Assembly: GCF_000020665.1 (NCBI RefSeq)
Contig: NC_011071.1
Location: 2,718,501-2,782,500 of the forward strand
Source: Stenotrophomonas maltophilia R551-3
GTDB taxonomy: Bacteria > Pseudomonadota > Gammaproteobacteria > Xanthomonadales > Xanthomonadaceae
DNA length: 64,000 bases
Reading direction: 5' to 3'
A program made the position numbers and the translations under genes. The notes under the pieces were generated by a model. That model did no database searches. It was given only the letters and a program-made list of their open reading frames with translations, and had not been told where the DNA came from. Of the stretch, positions 11,095 through 19,407 are shown one piece after another. Position 1 is the stretch's first letter. The number at the start of each line of letters is the position of its first letter.

Positions 11095-11168
11095 GTGTCG
11101 CCTCGTTGCTGGGCAGGCGCGCGGCCTACCGGTGATGGAAAGAGGCGCCCATCATACCCTTTAGCCCC

Positions 11169-11693
11169 TCAGCCCTCGCCGGCGTGGTCTTCCAGCAGCA
11201 GCGGAGGCTTGCCGCGCTTGGTGCGGAAATAGTTGGTCAGGCGCATGCTGGCTTCCTTGGCCAGCACCCCACCGTGGATCTCCACCCGGTGGTTGTGGCG
11301 ACCATCGCCGAGCAGGTCGAACACACTGCCGCAGGCCCCGGTCTTGGGATCGCTGGCCCCGTAGACCAGTCGTGCAACGCGCGCGTGCACGATCGCCATC
11401 GCGCACATTGCGCACGGCTCCAGGGTCACATACAGGGTGCTGCCGAGCAGGCGATGGTTGGCGAGCAGTTTTCCACCTGAACGCATGGCCACGATTTCGG
11501 CATGCGCACTGGGGTCGTGCGAAGCAATGTTGAGGTTCCAGCCCTCACCCAGCAGCTGGCCGTCGGCACTGACCAGCACCGCACCCACCGGGATCTCGTC
11601 GAACTCGCGCTGTGCGCGCTCGGCCAGCGCCAGCGCGTGGCGCATCCAGTGTTCGTCGGTGTCGTGCACCGGCACACCCAGGGCGTCGGTCAT
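11169..11693 (-). CDS. tadA: tRNA-specific adenosine deaminase
   Basis: Deaminates A34 to inosine in the tRNA-Arg(ACG) anticodon. The 174-residue protein has the zinc/catalytic motifs HAE (His64, Glu66) and PCAMC (Cys94, Cys97), and the family segments EIPVGAVLV and YGASDPKTGACGSVFDLL. I chose the ATG at 11693 (MTDALGVPVH); an in-frame upstream start would add 16 Arg/Pro-rich residues that do not look like TadA. The next gene on this strand is orn. Confidence 0.93.
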   Translation of the reverse strand: MTDALGVPVHDTDEHWMRHALALAERAQREFDEIPVGAVLVSADGQLLGEGWNLNIASHDPSAHAEIVAMRSGGKLLANHRLLGSTLYVTLEPCAMCAMAIVHARVARLVYGASDPKTGACGSVFDLLGDGRHNHRVEIHGGVLAKEASMRLTNYFRTKRGKPPLLLEDHAGEG

Positions 11694-11768
11694 GGCGGTT
11701 CTCGCGTTTCTGCAGGGCCAGGATGGCCGCCGGGGCCGCATTGTACGCCCGCAGCCGTGCAGGCGCCG

Positions 11769-12128
11769 CTAACGCGCGTCGAAGCGCTCGCGAGCCGCGT
11801 CCAGGGCCGGAAAATTATGCTCGGCCCAACGGTCCAGGGCCGCAAGCGTGTCGACCAGAGTGCGTGCGATCGTGGTCAACCGGTACTCCACGTGCAGTGG
11901 CTTGCTGCCCATATCGCAGCGCTCGATCAGGCCGTTGCGCTCCAGCTGCCGCAGGGTCTGGGTCAGCACCTTCTGCGAGATGCCTTCGATCTTCCGCAGC
12001 AGCGCACCATTGCGTTGCGGCCCTTCGGCCAACGCCGGCAGCAGCAGCATCACCCACTTGCCGGAGATCAGTGCCAGCGCATCGCGCGCCGAGCAGTCGG
12101 CGACATAGACATCGCCAGGATGAGCCAT
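11769..12128 (-). CDS. HxlR family transcriptional regulator
   Basis: Winged-helix regulator of about 119 residues. It begins MAHPGDVYVADCSARDALAL; the HxlR core is GKWVMLLLPALAEGPQRNGA, then EGISQKVLTQTLRQLERNGL (recognition helix) and the wing VEYRLTTIARTL. Cys11 sits at the usual N-terminal position, where several HxlR proteins sense quinones, aldehydes or disulfide stress. GAGG lies a few bases before the ATG at 12128. It is divergent from an NAD(P)H-quinone-reductase-like flavoprotein whose start is 77 bp away and is the likely target (inference). Confidence 0.88.
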   Translation of the reverse strand: MAHPGDVYVADCSARDALALISGKWVMLLLPALAEGPQRNGALLRKIEGISQKVLTQTLRQLERNGLIERCDMGSKPLHVEYRLTTIARTLVDTLAALDRWAEHNFPALDAARERFDAR

Positions 12129-12205
12129 GGTTACCTCAAGGTGCGTAATTGCCGGGGCATGCCGGCATCGCGAGGATGGTCGCACATTCCAATACGCCCT
12201 CCCTC

Positions 12206-12973
12206 ATGCGCGCCCTGATCCTGCTGGCCCATCCCGAACCCCGTTCCTTCAATGCCCACCTGGCCATGCAGGCCGCCGAGCAGCTGCGGCACGACCATCT
12301 GCAGGTGGACATGGTCGACCTGTATGCAGCAGGCTTCGATCCGCTGGAAGCCGCCTGGCACCATCCACGGCGCCTGCAGCCCGAGCGCTTCGATGCCCAG
12401 CGCGAACAACGCTACAGCGCCGAACACGACCAGTTGCCCGCCGATGTGCAACGTCACCTGCAACTGCTGCGGGCCGCGGACCTGGTGATCCTGCAGTTCC
12501 CGCTGTGGTGGTTCGCGGCACCGGCCATCCTCAAGGGCTGGCTGGACCGCGTGCTGGTTTACGGACCGATGTACAACAGCCGGCAGCGCCACGAACACGG
12601 CGTGATGCGCGGCAAGCGTGCGCTGCTGAGCGTCACTACCGGCTCATCGGCACGGGCGTGCGCGCTTGATGGCCGCGAGGGTGACACCCGGTTGCTGCTG
12701 TGGCCATTGATGTACAGCCTGCGCTACGTCGGCTTCGAGGTGATGGAACCGCATGTGGTGCATGGCGTGCGTTCCGGGCTTCCAGCGGAGCGTATGCAGG
12801 CCCACGACGAGGCGCTCGCCATGGCTACGCGCAACTACCTGGAACGGCTTGCTCGGTGGAGGCAGTGGCCCCTTGTGCCCTTCAACGACAGCGAGGACTT
12901 CGAGGATGGCGTGGTGCTGCGCGCCGAGGCAACGACCCACAGCCCCTTCATCCGCCACCGCAACGATGGATGA
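12206..12973 (+). CDS. NAD(P)H-dependent flavodoxin-like oxidoreductase (NQO1/MdaB-like)
   Basis: Flavodoxin_2 fold protein of 255 residues, predicted to reduce quinones or other electrophiles by two electrons. FMN/FAD phosphate loop: LLAHPEPRSFNAHLAMQAAE. Dinucleotide-side motif: LVILQFPLWWFAAPAILKGW followed by LDRVLVYGPMY, and SVTTGSSARA. The start is at MRALILLAHP (12206), where family proteins begin. It is divergent from the HxlR gene, a common pairing for quinone- or aldehyde-inducible reductases. The C-terminal 50 residues (after NYLERLARW) are longer than in MdaB and resemble the KefF/YwrO-to-NQO1 size range. Confidence 0.85.
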   Translation: MRALILLAHPEPRSFNAHLAMQAAEQLRHDHLQVDMVDLYAAGFDPLEAAWHHPRRLQPERFDAQREQRYSAEHDQLPADVQRHLQLLRAADLVILQFPLWWFAAPAILKGWLDRVLVYGPMYNSRQRHEHGVMRGKRALLSVTTGSSARACALDGREGDTRLLLWPLMYSLRYVGFEVMEPHVVHGVRSGLPAERMQAHDEALAMATRNYLERLARWRQWPLVPFNDSEDFEDGVVLRAEATTHSPFIRHRNDG

Positions 12974-13041
12974 GTCCGCGCCCGCACCTGCAGCCGGAAG
13001 GCTTCATAATGCGCGCTCATCCGAAGCACCTTGGTGAACCC

Positions 13042-13479
13042 ATGACCACCCTGCGCTGCTCGCGCGCCGACGATGGCGCCGCCCTCGTCGACCTCTGGCG
13101 TCGCGCCGTCGACGCCACCCACGACTTCCTCAGTACCGAAGACCGCCAGGCCATCGATGCCGAAGTGGCCGCTTTCCTGCCGCAGGCGCCGATGACCGTC
13201 GCCGTCGATGCACAGGACCAGCCGCAGGGATTCATGCTGATCGACGGCACCCACATGGAAGCGCTGTTCATCGATCCGGACGTGCGCGGCACCGGTATCG
13301 GTCGGCAGCTGTTGCAGCATGCACTGGCCCTGCACCCGCAGCTGAGCACCGACGTCAACGCACAGAACGCGCAGGCCGTGGGCTTCTACCTGCGCATGGG
13401 CTTTGCCGAAACCGGTCGTTCGCCGCTGGATTCGCAGGGCCGCCCGTATCCGCTGATCCATCTTCGGCACAAGGCCTGA
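13042..13479 (+). CDS. GNAT acetyltransferase, YjaB-like
   Basis: Protein of 145 residues that lines up with E. coli YjaB along its length: RRAVDATHDFLS, AFLPQAPMTVAVD, FMLIDGTHMEALFIDPDVRG, TGIGRQLLQHAL and NEQNEQAVGFY-like (here NAQNAQAVGFYLRMGF). The acetyl-CoA pyrophosphate loop is the Q/RxxGxG/A equivalent VRGTGIG. The start at 13042 aligns with YjaB; an in-frame ATG at 13009 has a better GGAAGG Shine-Dalgarno and would add 11 residues. Substrate unknown. Confidence 0.85.
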   Translation: MTTLRCSRADDGAALVDLWRRAVDATHDFLSTEDRQAIDAEVAAFLPQAPMTVAVDAQDQPQGFMLIDGTHMEALFIDPDVRGTGIGRQLLQHALALHPQLSTDVNAQNAQAVGFYLRMGFAETGRSPLDSQGRPYPLIHLRHKA

Positions 13480-13537
13480 CATCCGTCGGCAGCAGCTGCG
13501 TGCTAGCGTGGCTGCTTTCGATCAAGGAATGCCGTGC

Positions 13538-13744
13538 ATGGATGGTGCAAAAGCCCTGTTGACCCTGTTTGCACTGGGAATCAGCCTGGTCTGGATCCTG
13601 GTGCCGTTCGCCATCTTCGCCGTGCGCAACCTGCTGCGTGAGGTACTGGTCGAGCAGCGCCGCACCAATGAACTTCTCGAGCATATCGGCGGCTACCGCA
13701 TTCCGAAGCCGCAACCCGAACCGACCGTCTGGCGCGCGCCCTGA
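13538..13744 (+). CDS. Small membrane protein
   Basis: Hypothetical protein of 68 residues with one clear transmembrane helix near the N-terminus (ALLTLFALGISLVWILVPFA) followed by a charged, probably cytoplasmic tail (RNLLREVLVEQRRTNELLEH) and a Pro-rich end. AAGGA lies 9 nt before the ATG at 13538; the ATG at 13529 is too close to it. No recognised family. It follows the YjaB-like gene by 58 bp and may be co-transcribed. Confidence 0.6.
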   Translation: MDGAKALLTLFALGISLVWILVPFAIFAVRNLLREVLVEQRRTNELLEHIGGYRIPKPQPEPTVWRAP

Positions 13745-13762
13745 ACGGGCGCCCGCCGTGGC

Positions 13763-14269
13763 TCAGGCTGTCGCCTCGAAGGCCGGTGAGTACTGCACCT
13801 CGCCCTGAGCCAGCGGAGGCTGCAGGCAAAGCGCCTGGAAGTACTCCGCCGGCACGCCCGGCAGCACCAGGCCCGGCTCGGCACGGAACCCGAAGCGCCC
13901 GTAATAGGCCGGCTCACCCAGCAACACGCAGCCGTACGCGCCCTGCTGACGCAAGGCTTCCAGAGCCGCGTGCATCAGGGCCGCGCCAATGCCCTGCCCC
14001 TGCCATGCGGGCAGCACCGAAATCGGGCCCAGGCCGAACCAGCCGGTGCTGCCATCGCTGACCGTCACCGGCGACAGGGCAATGTGGCCGACCACCTCGC
14101 CTTGTGCTTCGGCGACCAGCGAAATACTCAGCTCCCCACGCGAACGCAGCGCATCGACGATGAACTGCTCGGTGTGGCTGCTGTGCGGGGCTTGGCGGAA
14201 GGCGGCCTCGGTGAGTGCATGGATGGCGGCGTGGTCGGCCGTGGTTTCGGTGCGGATCTGGATGTTCAT
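13763..14269 (-). CDS. GNAT N-acetyltransferase (YhbS-like)
   Basis: Predicted acetyltransferase of 168 residues starting MNIQIRTETTADHAAIHALT. Acetyl-CoA motif A is visible as GLGPISVLPAWQGQGIGAAL (QxxGxG), followed by GCVLLGEPAYYGRFGFRAEP, a block typical of the YhbS branch. Substrate unknown. It is convergent with the small membrane protein gene. Confidence 0.85.
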   Translation of the reverse strand: MNIQIRTETTADHAAIHALTEAAFRQAPHSSHTEQFIVDALRSRGELSISLVAEAQGEVVGHIALSPVTVSDGSTGWFGLGPISVLPAWQGQGIGAALMHAALEALRQQGAYGCVLLGEPAYYGRFGFRAEPGLVLPGVPAEYFQALCLQPPLAQGEVQYSPAFEATA

Positions 14270-14500
14270 GGGTAGCTCTTCGCAGTTACTGGACACCCGG
14301 GTCCCATCGATGGCCTGAGCCGCGACGGAACACCGGATTCACTTTTGTCAGCCGCATGTTAATACGCAAAATGGGTCACGGATTAGGATACCCATCGTGG
14401 CTGGCGTCAATTTTCTGCCACTCTGACCGTGGAAACGATGGAATCACAGCGTTTCTCCGGCCCATAATGGCATCGACTGTCACCACGGAAGGAGGCACGC

Positions 14501-14551
14501 ATGGAACGCCCATCCCTTTGCAACTGCCTGCAGGACGCACTTTGCGAATGA
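14501..14551 (+). CDS. 16-codon leader ORF with strong Shine-Dalgarno
   Basis: GAAGGAGG lies 5 nt before an ATG at 14501 that opens a 16-residue frame, MERPSLCNCLQDALCE, ending in TGA at 14549-14551. That stop overlaps the ATG of the next gene as ATGA, so ribosomes finishing the short frame could restart on the secreted-protein gene. The strong ribosome site belongs to the short frame, and the following gene has none of its own. This may be a leader peptide or simply a translational-coupling device; its three cysteines are notable. It precedes the lipase effector operon. Confidence 0.45.
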   Translation: MERPSLCNCLQDALCE

Positions 14552-14898
14552 TCTTCTACCCCCTGCTCTACCTCTGCCTGGTCGCTCCTGCGGCATGCGT
14601 GGCGCATGCAGGTGCGCAGGACTCACCGGTCGTCACGCCTCCTGCGGATGACGCCCGCTACCTGCCAGCGGGGATTCGCCTGAGGTTGCTGGGCACGGAC
14701 TACGGCACCCTGTACCTGGCAAGCCTGCTGGATGAGCGCTACTACCACGGCGGATTCCGCCATTGGCTCGGCAATGCGCTGGGCAATGCGTGGCAGGCTC
14801 TGTCCAGACACCACGACGGTCGCTCGCTGCCCTCGCATCGAGAAGAGTTCTCCGATGCGCCCCTCGTGACCCAACCCGCACGGAACGTCTCGCCATGA
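14548..14898 (+). CDS. Small secreted hypothetical protein
   Basis: Protein of 116 residues with an N-terminal signal-like segment (MIFYPLLYLCLVAPAACVAH) and a mature part containing YLPAGIRLRLLGTDYGTLYL and HWLGNALGNAWQALSRHHDG. I recognise no family. The start is the ATG that overlaps the stop of the 16-codon leader frame. It lies 39 bp upstream of the putative immunity lipoprotein and is probably in the same transcript as the lipase effector. It could be an accessory envelope protein or a decayed immunity paralogue; there is no direct evidence for either. Confidence 0.5.
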   Translation: MIFYPLLYLCLVAPAACVAHAGAQDSPVVTPPADDARYLPAGIRLRLLGTDYGTLYLASLLDERYYHGGFRHWLGNALGNAWQALSRHHDGRSLPSHREEFSDAPLVTQPARNVSP

Positions 14899-14937
14899 CC
14901 GACCGTTCTTCCCCCCTTTCATTACTGGAGGCCGACA

Positions 14938-15591
14938 TTGCGCCGTAAATTCATCCCGTGCCTTGCTCTGCTTCTGTTGACCGCCTGCAATCCGGAGACC
15001 GCCATGAACCAGGAACGTGCCGCTGCTGAAGCCGATGTCGCCCAGGGTGGGCGTGGCCTCGCCAAGCTCAACCCCAGCCCACGCAAGGCCTATGAGCTTG
15101 TGCTGCGCCTTAAGGACGCCCCCGGCGACTTCGCGGTGGTCGAAGGTGTCGCGCAGTACGACGTGACCAACGAAGACCAGTGCGGGCACATCGAACCGGC
15201 CACCGGTACCGCCGCACGCATCACCAGCCAGGAGCCGGTGGAGCTGCGCAAGGTCGCCGACGGCGAGTACCGCGGCACCGTGTACCTCGACCGGATGCTG
15301 GATGAGGACTACTACGGCCGTGGCGTCTGCAAGTGGGAATTCAGCGGTGCCGGCGCGATGCTGAAGGCCACTGGTGCCGAGGGTGAGACACGCTTCCTGT
15401 CATTCATTGAGGCGTCCCCCTTCGTCAAAGGCGAGACCGAGACCCGCCACTATCCTCGTGCGGACTATCCGCGCGTGAACGAAATTCCTGACTACGGCGC
15501 AAGCGGCCAGGAAGACCCGACCAAGTTCCGCCCTGAACTGCAGAATGCGCTGTTCTCCGCTTCGCTTGAAGCCGATGAGGTCCGCCAATGA
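14938..15591 (+). CDS. Putative X-T4SS immunity lipoprotein (X-Tfi) for the lipase effector
   Basis: Predicted lipoprotein of 217 residues: signal MRRKFIPCLALLLLTAC with lipobox LTAC and Cys17. The TTG start at 14938 is supported by GGAGG 7 nt upstream. The mature part has no recognised domain but contains QCGHIEPATG and VCKWEFSGAGAML, suggesting a disulfide in a small beta-rich periplasmic domain. It overlaps the lipase effector start by 4 bp (ATGA), the standard immunity-then-effector arrangement of X-T4SS operons. The inferred role is to neutralise the lipase in the producer's own periplasm. Confidence 0.8.
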   Translation: MRRKFIPCLALLLLTACNPETAMNQERAAAEADVAQGGRGLAKLNPSPRKAYELVLRLKDAPGDFAVVEGVAQYDVTNEDQCGHIEPATGTAARITSQEPVELRKVADGEYRGTVYLDRMLDEDYYGRGVCKWEFSGAGAMLKATGAEGETRFLSFIEASPFVKGETETRHYPRADYPRVNEIPDYGASGQEDPTKFRPELQNALFSASLEADEVRQ

Positions 15592-16916
15592 GCTTCAACA
15601 GCCAAGACTATGCTGCGCTATCCGAAGATGCATACAAGGATTACGCGGTCGGTCGTCGTGCACCTGGCCAGGATGAGATCGTCCCGATCAACGGGCACAA
15701 GTACAGGATTCTCGAGCATGTCGACAATCGACTGAACGGCTATCAGGGAACGATCTATCAACGGGTCGATACCAATGAAATCGTCGTTGCACATCGCGGC
15801 ACCGAGCAGATCGCTCGTGATGCAGTCCTCACCGACGGTGGCATGGTTGTCGCCCGCACCAATGTGCAGGCCCCGGACGCCATTGCATTGACCCAGCGTG
15901 CCCTCGCCTACGCCAAGAAGGAAGGCCAGGATCTCGGACAACGTCCACCTGAGGTCACCGTCACCGGCCATTCCCTCGGCGGCGCCCTGGCCCAGATCAC
16001 CTCGCACCACTTCAACGTCAAGGGCGAGACCTTCAACGCCTACGGCGCGGTCAGCCTCAGCTACCGCATTCCGGAAGGCGGCAACACCATGATCAACCAC
16101 GTCATGGCTTCCGATCCGGTCAGCGCCGCCTCGCCGCACTTCGGCCAGGTCCGCATCTACGCCAAGCCCGATGAGATCAAGACGCTCGCGGCAAATGGCT
16201 TCAGCAATCACGCCCTGCGTGATCTGATTCCAGACCGTCCGATCATCGCGGCCACCAGCTCATTCGGCGCGCACAAACTGGGCAACTTCCTCAACGAAGG
16301 CTCGGTGCTGAAGCACCCGGAAACGCAGAAGCTGGCGAAAGACAACGCCAAGATGATCGAGGAGTACCGCGACGACGTCGAATCGCTGCGCCGCGGCGTT
16401 ACCCGTGCGGCACGTGGCATTCCGGGCGGTGCCGTCGATCTGTACGACCACATCCGTGGCCCGCTGCAACCCGGTGAGCCGGCGCGTCGCGAGGCGGAGA
16501 AGAACGGCCATCACACCAGCATGCTGCGCATGGACGATGCCACTCATCTTGGCAACCCGCTGTTCAACGACGCGATCCGTGGCGTGCATGCGCAGGACGT
16601 TCGCGTCGGCCGCGTGCCGGATGTGATGAGTACGCAGTTGGCCGGTAGCCTGGCGGCGGAGATGCACGCTGCAGGCGGCAAGCGCATCGACGAGGTGGTG
16701 ATGAATGCCGACGCCTCGCGCAGCTTCGCGGTGCAGGGCCAGGGCGGCGACCCGGCGCATCTGCGCGTATCGGTGGACACCGCCGTGGCAATGAACACCC
16801 CGCTGGAGCAGAGCAGCCAGCGCATTGATCAGCAAGCCGCGGGACAGCGTCTGGCACAGGACCGCGATCAGCAACTGGAACAACAGCAGAACCAGACCCG
16901 CAGCATGCAGGCCTGA
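15588..16916 (+). CDS. X-T4SS effector: class 3 lipase with C-terminal XVIPCD
   Basis: Protein of 442 residues with no signal peptide. Residues 1-230 are an alpha/beta hydrolase of the class 3 lipase type: oxyanion region AHRGTE (69-74), nucleophile elbow VTGHSLGGALAQ with Ser129, and likely Asp176 (MASDPVS) and His208 (FSNHAL). Residues about 318-442 are the XVIPCD secretion domain: HLGNPLFNDAIRGVHAQDV, then SFAVQGQGGDPAHLRVSVDT and a Gln-rich tail. In the family this domain docks on VirD4, and the effector is injected into rival bacteria, where it would attack phospholipids. S. maltophilia is reported to have a class 3 lipase T4SS effector (TfcB); this may be it, but I cannot confirm that. 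Confidence 0.9.
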   Translation: MSFNSQDYAALSEDAYKDYAVGRRAPGQDEIVPINGHKYRILEHVDNRLNGYQGTIYQRVDTNEIVVAHRGTEQIARDAVLTDGGMVVARTNVQAPDAIALTQRALAYAKKEGQDLGQRPPEVTVTGHSLGGALAQITSHHFNVKGETFNAYGAVSLSYRIPEGGNTMINHVMASDPVSAASPHFGQVRIYAKPDEIKTLAANGFSNHALRDLIPDRPIIAATSSFGAHKLGNFLNEGSVLKHPETQKLAKDNAKMIEEYRDDVESLRRGVTRAARGIPGGAVDLYDHIRGPLQPGEPARREAEKNGHHTSMLRMDDATHLGNPLFNDAIRGVHAQDVRVGRVPDVMSTQLAGSLAAEMHAAGGKRIDEVVMNADASRSFAVQGQGGDPAHLRVSVDTAVAMNTPLEQSSQRIDQQAAGQRLAQDRDQQLEQQQNQTRSMQA

Positions 16917-16924
16917 TGAACAGC

Positions 16925-16951
16925 GCGGGAGCCGGTCATTCCGGCTCCCGC
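16925..16951. terminator. Perfect 11-bp stem-loop between convergent genes
   Basis: GCGGGAGCCGG (16925-16935), loop TCATT, CCGGCTCCCGC (16941-16951). No T-run follows on either strand, so it is a weak intrinsic terminator candidate or an mRNA-end hairpin serving the lipase effector operon and the convergent gene ending at 16971. Confidence 0.5.
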
Positions 16952-16970
16952 GTCACTTCGGCCCTCTGCC

Positions 16971-18245
16971 TCAGGGGCTGGAGGCCGCGACCGGCGCGGA
17001 CGCACCGGCGGTCACGAACAGATCCGGCCCGGAATCCGGGAAGCCACCACAGGCGCGATCGCCCGGTGCTACCGGATCACAGGGCCACTGCGCCCGCGCG
17101 ACCTTTTCGCGCAGCTCGAAGCGATCCCCAGTCCAGACCACGAAGGCCAGGTGCTCGCGGTTCCAGTCACTGTAGGCACGCGGACCGCCCTTCTGAGCTG
17201 CCTCCGGGTACTGCACGAACCACCGCATGGCCGGGCCGTACTGCAGCTTGCTGTCGTCCAAGCTGATCCGGCCGTCGCGCGACAGCTGCCGCGCACGATC
17301 GGCCTCCGTCACCTGGGGCATGGCCGGCATGGCATCGGCGGTCACATCCCTCGGCGCGGCGTCCCCGCGAACCTGGTACACACGCTGGGCCACATAGGCC
17401 TCGCGGCAGTCACCCGCTGGCACACGTACCGGCTCCGCGCCGTACTCATCGCGGTTGGCGACCCGGTCGCTGCAGGTGAACGGTGCCGACACCAGGTAGA
17501 ACGTGCTGTCGGCGTCGCGTCCTTCCAGCGAACGCACCCAGATGTCGCCCATCCGCGCGATGAAGTCCGGGCGCTGGCCGTAGCCCGGCACCGCCTTGAA
17601 CCAAACCTTCTGTTGCACCTCACGCTCGCGCCAGCTGCGCGGCAGGTGGACGTCCTGCTGGGGCAGCGCGACCAGCAGCGCGGCCAGATGCGCCGGCATC
17701 GTGCCCTGGCAGGCGCCGATCAGCAGCTCGCCCTGGGCCGCCAGCCGCCCAGCCAGATCCACCGGGCAGCGGGCACCAAGCGCACGCTCGGTCGCCTGCT
17801 CGGGCGGCAACGGCGCGATGACCAAGGCGGGCGGCGCGGGAGCTACCGCCGGGACGGCTGGCTCGACGACAGCAGGCGGTGCAGCGACAGGCGCCGCCGC
17901 TGCGGGTGCAACGGGCACAGGCGTCGGGTCTGCAGCCGGCGCCGGCTGCGCGTCCACCACTGGTGTCGCAGGAGGTGTCACGGCAGCCGGTACATCGGGA
18001 GCCGGCGCCGCGACAACGGCTTCGGTGGCCATGGGCGCTGCAACAGGTGCCATCCCTGCAGGCGCGTCAACGATCGCCTCGGCGGCGATGGGCGCCTCCA
18101 CGACGGGCGCCGCTGTCTCCTGAGCCTGAGCCTGTGCCGACGCTGCGGCAAGTCCAAGTGACAGCAGCCAGAGCGGCGGCAGGCGGCGCGCGAATGCATC
18201 GCAGCGGGCAGCGACGTGCCGGGCATTCGAGGGAACGATTCGCAT
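16971..18245 (-). CDS. Secreted Ala/Pro-rich protein of unknown function in the effector region
   Basis: Protein of 424 residues, start ATG at 18245 with GGAAGGA 6 nt upstream. A signal peptide (LPPLWLLSLGLAAASAQAQA) is followed by about 120 residues of Pro/Ala/Val linker with repeated APV/APA units, and then a Cys-containing globular domain of about 260 residues (RCPVDLAGRLAAQGELLIGA; FTCSDRVANRDEYGAEP; ARAQWPCDPVAPGDRACGGF). I recognise no family. It follows the GH19 effector gene on the same strand by 97 bp, so it may be an envelope-anchored accessory or immunity factor; the linker would let the domain reach across the periplasm (inference). Confidence 0.65.
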   Translation of the reverse strand: MRIVPSNARHVAARCDAFARRLPPLWLLSLGLAAASAQAQAQETAAPVVEAPIAAEAIVDAPAGMAPVAAPMATEAVVAAPAPDVPAAVTPPATPVVDAQPAPAADPTPVPVAPAAAAPVAAPPAVVEPAVPAVAPAPPALVIAPLPPEQATERALGARCPVDLAGRLAAQGELLIGACQGTMPAHLAALLVALPQQDVHLPRSWREREVQQKVWFKAVPGYGQRPDFIARMGDIWVRSLEGRDADSTFYLVSAPFTCSDRVANRDEYGAEPVRVPAGDCREAYVAQRVYQVRGDAAPRDVTADAMPAMPQVTEADRARQLSRDGRISLDDSKLQYGPAMRWFVQYPEAAQKGGPRAYSDWNREHLAFVVWTGDRFELREKVARAQWPCDPVAPGDRACGGFPDSGPDLFVTAGASAPVAASSP

Positions 18246-18342
18246 GTGGTGTCCTTCCGAGTGGGTTTCCATGTCGGCGCCACAGGGCGCCACGCGTCGT
18301 ACGTAAAGCGCCGGCGGGTCCCCTGCCCGCCGGCATCAGGTG

Positions 18343-19350
18343 TTACAGGGATCGAGAACGCTGCTCCTGCTCGCGGGCGAGCGCGGCCGCCGGGTCCTGC
18401 TGGGCGACACTGGCAGCCAACTGCTGGCTGCTCTGCGCCAGCGGCTGCTGGGCGGCCTGCTCCCGGTCAACGGACGCACGCAGCATCGCCGGATCTCCCA
18501 GCGCGCCCTGCACCGCAAACAGCGTGCGCCCGTCGTTGCCCGCCAGCAGATGATCGATACGCGACAGGCCGGCCTTCTGCGCGCTCAACGCCAGCGCGCC
18601 GGCGGCGTTGTCCAGTTCCTGCTCACTGCGCAGTCCGCTCTGCGCCCCCATCTGCTGCAGGTGCTGGCGTGCCCCCTGGAACAGGGCGTGTCCCGGCTCG
18701 CCCGGCTGCGACATGTCGCGCAGGGTGGCCTGCTGCGCCGGCGCCCCCACTTCGCCCCGCTCCAGCCGCGCCATCACATCAGGTGTCAGCTTCTGCTGCC
18801 ACACATCGAACCGCTGCTGGCGGGCCTCGATGCCGTTCAGGCCACCATTGATCGCGCGTGTCGCTTCGCGCACATCCTCGCGCGCCGCCTCCGGCACGCG
18901 CGTCTGCCACTGCCACACCGCAATACGGCCCGCATGCTCAGGCTGCGCGGCCAGCTCCGGTTGATTCACCAGATCCAGATCCAGCGCCTTGCCGGCACGC
19001 TCATAGTTTTCCTTGCCGACCAGCGGCAGATAGCCGCGGCCGTGATACTTCAATGCGTCGCCGGGCGCATCATTGCCCATGCGCCCGCCATACATCAGTT
19101 CGGCCAGGCTCTCCGGCCGCCCACGCAGCGCCTCCTGGCGGGCGCTCTCCAGCGCGGCGTTGCCATTGCGCCACGCAGCTTCCACCGGGATCTGCGAGAT
19201 TCCCCGGGTGAAGTTGAAACTTTCATTGAGCCGGCTCAAGCCGCGCGACTCGTGCCCTGCCTGGGCCATGAAATTGGCCAGTTCAAGCGGGGAGTCGATG
19301 CCGGCTTTGGTCGCCTGCCGCAACAGCTGCGACTCTCTATCGGTCGACAC
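18343..19350 (-). CDS. X-T4SS effector: GH19 lysozyme-like domain with C-terminal XVIPCD
   Basis: Protein of 335 residues, GTG start at 19350 with AGGAG 7 nt upstream, no signal peptide. Residues 1-190 are a GH19 chitinase-like glycosidase: QAGHESRGLSRLNESFNF contains the catalytic His-Glu pair and the second acidic residue (Glu34, Glu43), followed by YHGRGYLPLVGKENYERAGK, the GRGxxQLTxxxNY-type block. Residues about 215-335 are an XVIPCD (HALFQGARQHLQQMGAQSGL, TLFAVQGALGDPAMLRASVD, Gln-rich tail). Expected role: peptidoglycan cleavage in the periplasm of a target cell after X-T4SS delivery, as for the GH19 effector encoded beside virB in X. citri. Confidence 0.88.
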   Translation of the reverse strand: MSTDRESQLLRQATKAGIDSPLELANFMAQAGHESRGLSRLNESFNFTRGISQIPVEAAWRNGNAALESARQEALRGRPESLAELMYGGRMGNDAPGDALKYHGRGYLPLVGKENYERAGKALDLDLVNQPELAAQPEHAGRIAVWQWQTRVPEAAREDVREATRAINGGLNGIEARQQRFDVWQQKLTPDVMARLERGEVGAPAQQATLRDMSQPGEPGHALFQGARQHLQQMGAQSGLRSEQELDNAAGALALSAQKAGLSRIDHLLAGNDGRTLFAVQGALGDPAMLRASVDREQAAQQPLAQSSQQLAASVAQQDPAAALAREQEQRSRSL

Positions 19351-19407
19351 AGTGCAACTCCTGAATCTTCATCAGCGCGGATTCCCTTCCGCCGGTTGGA
19401 GCTTGGC

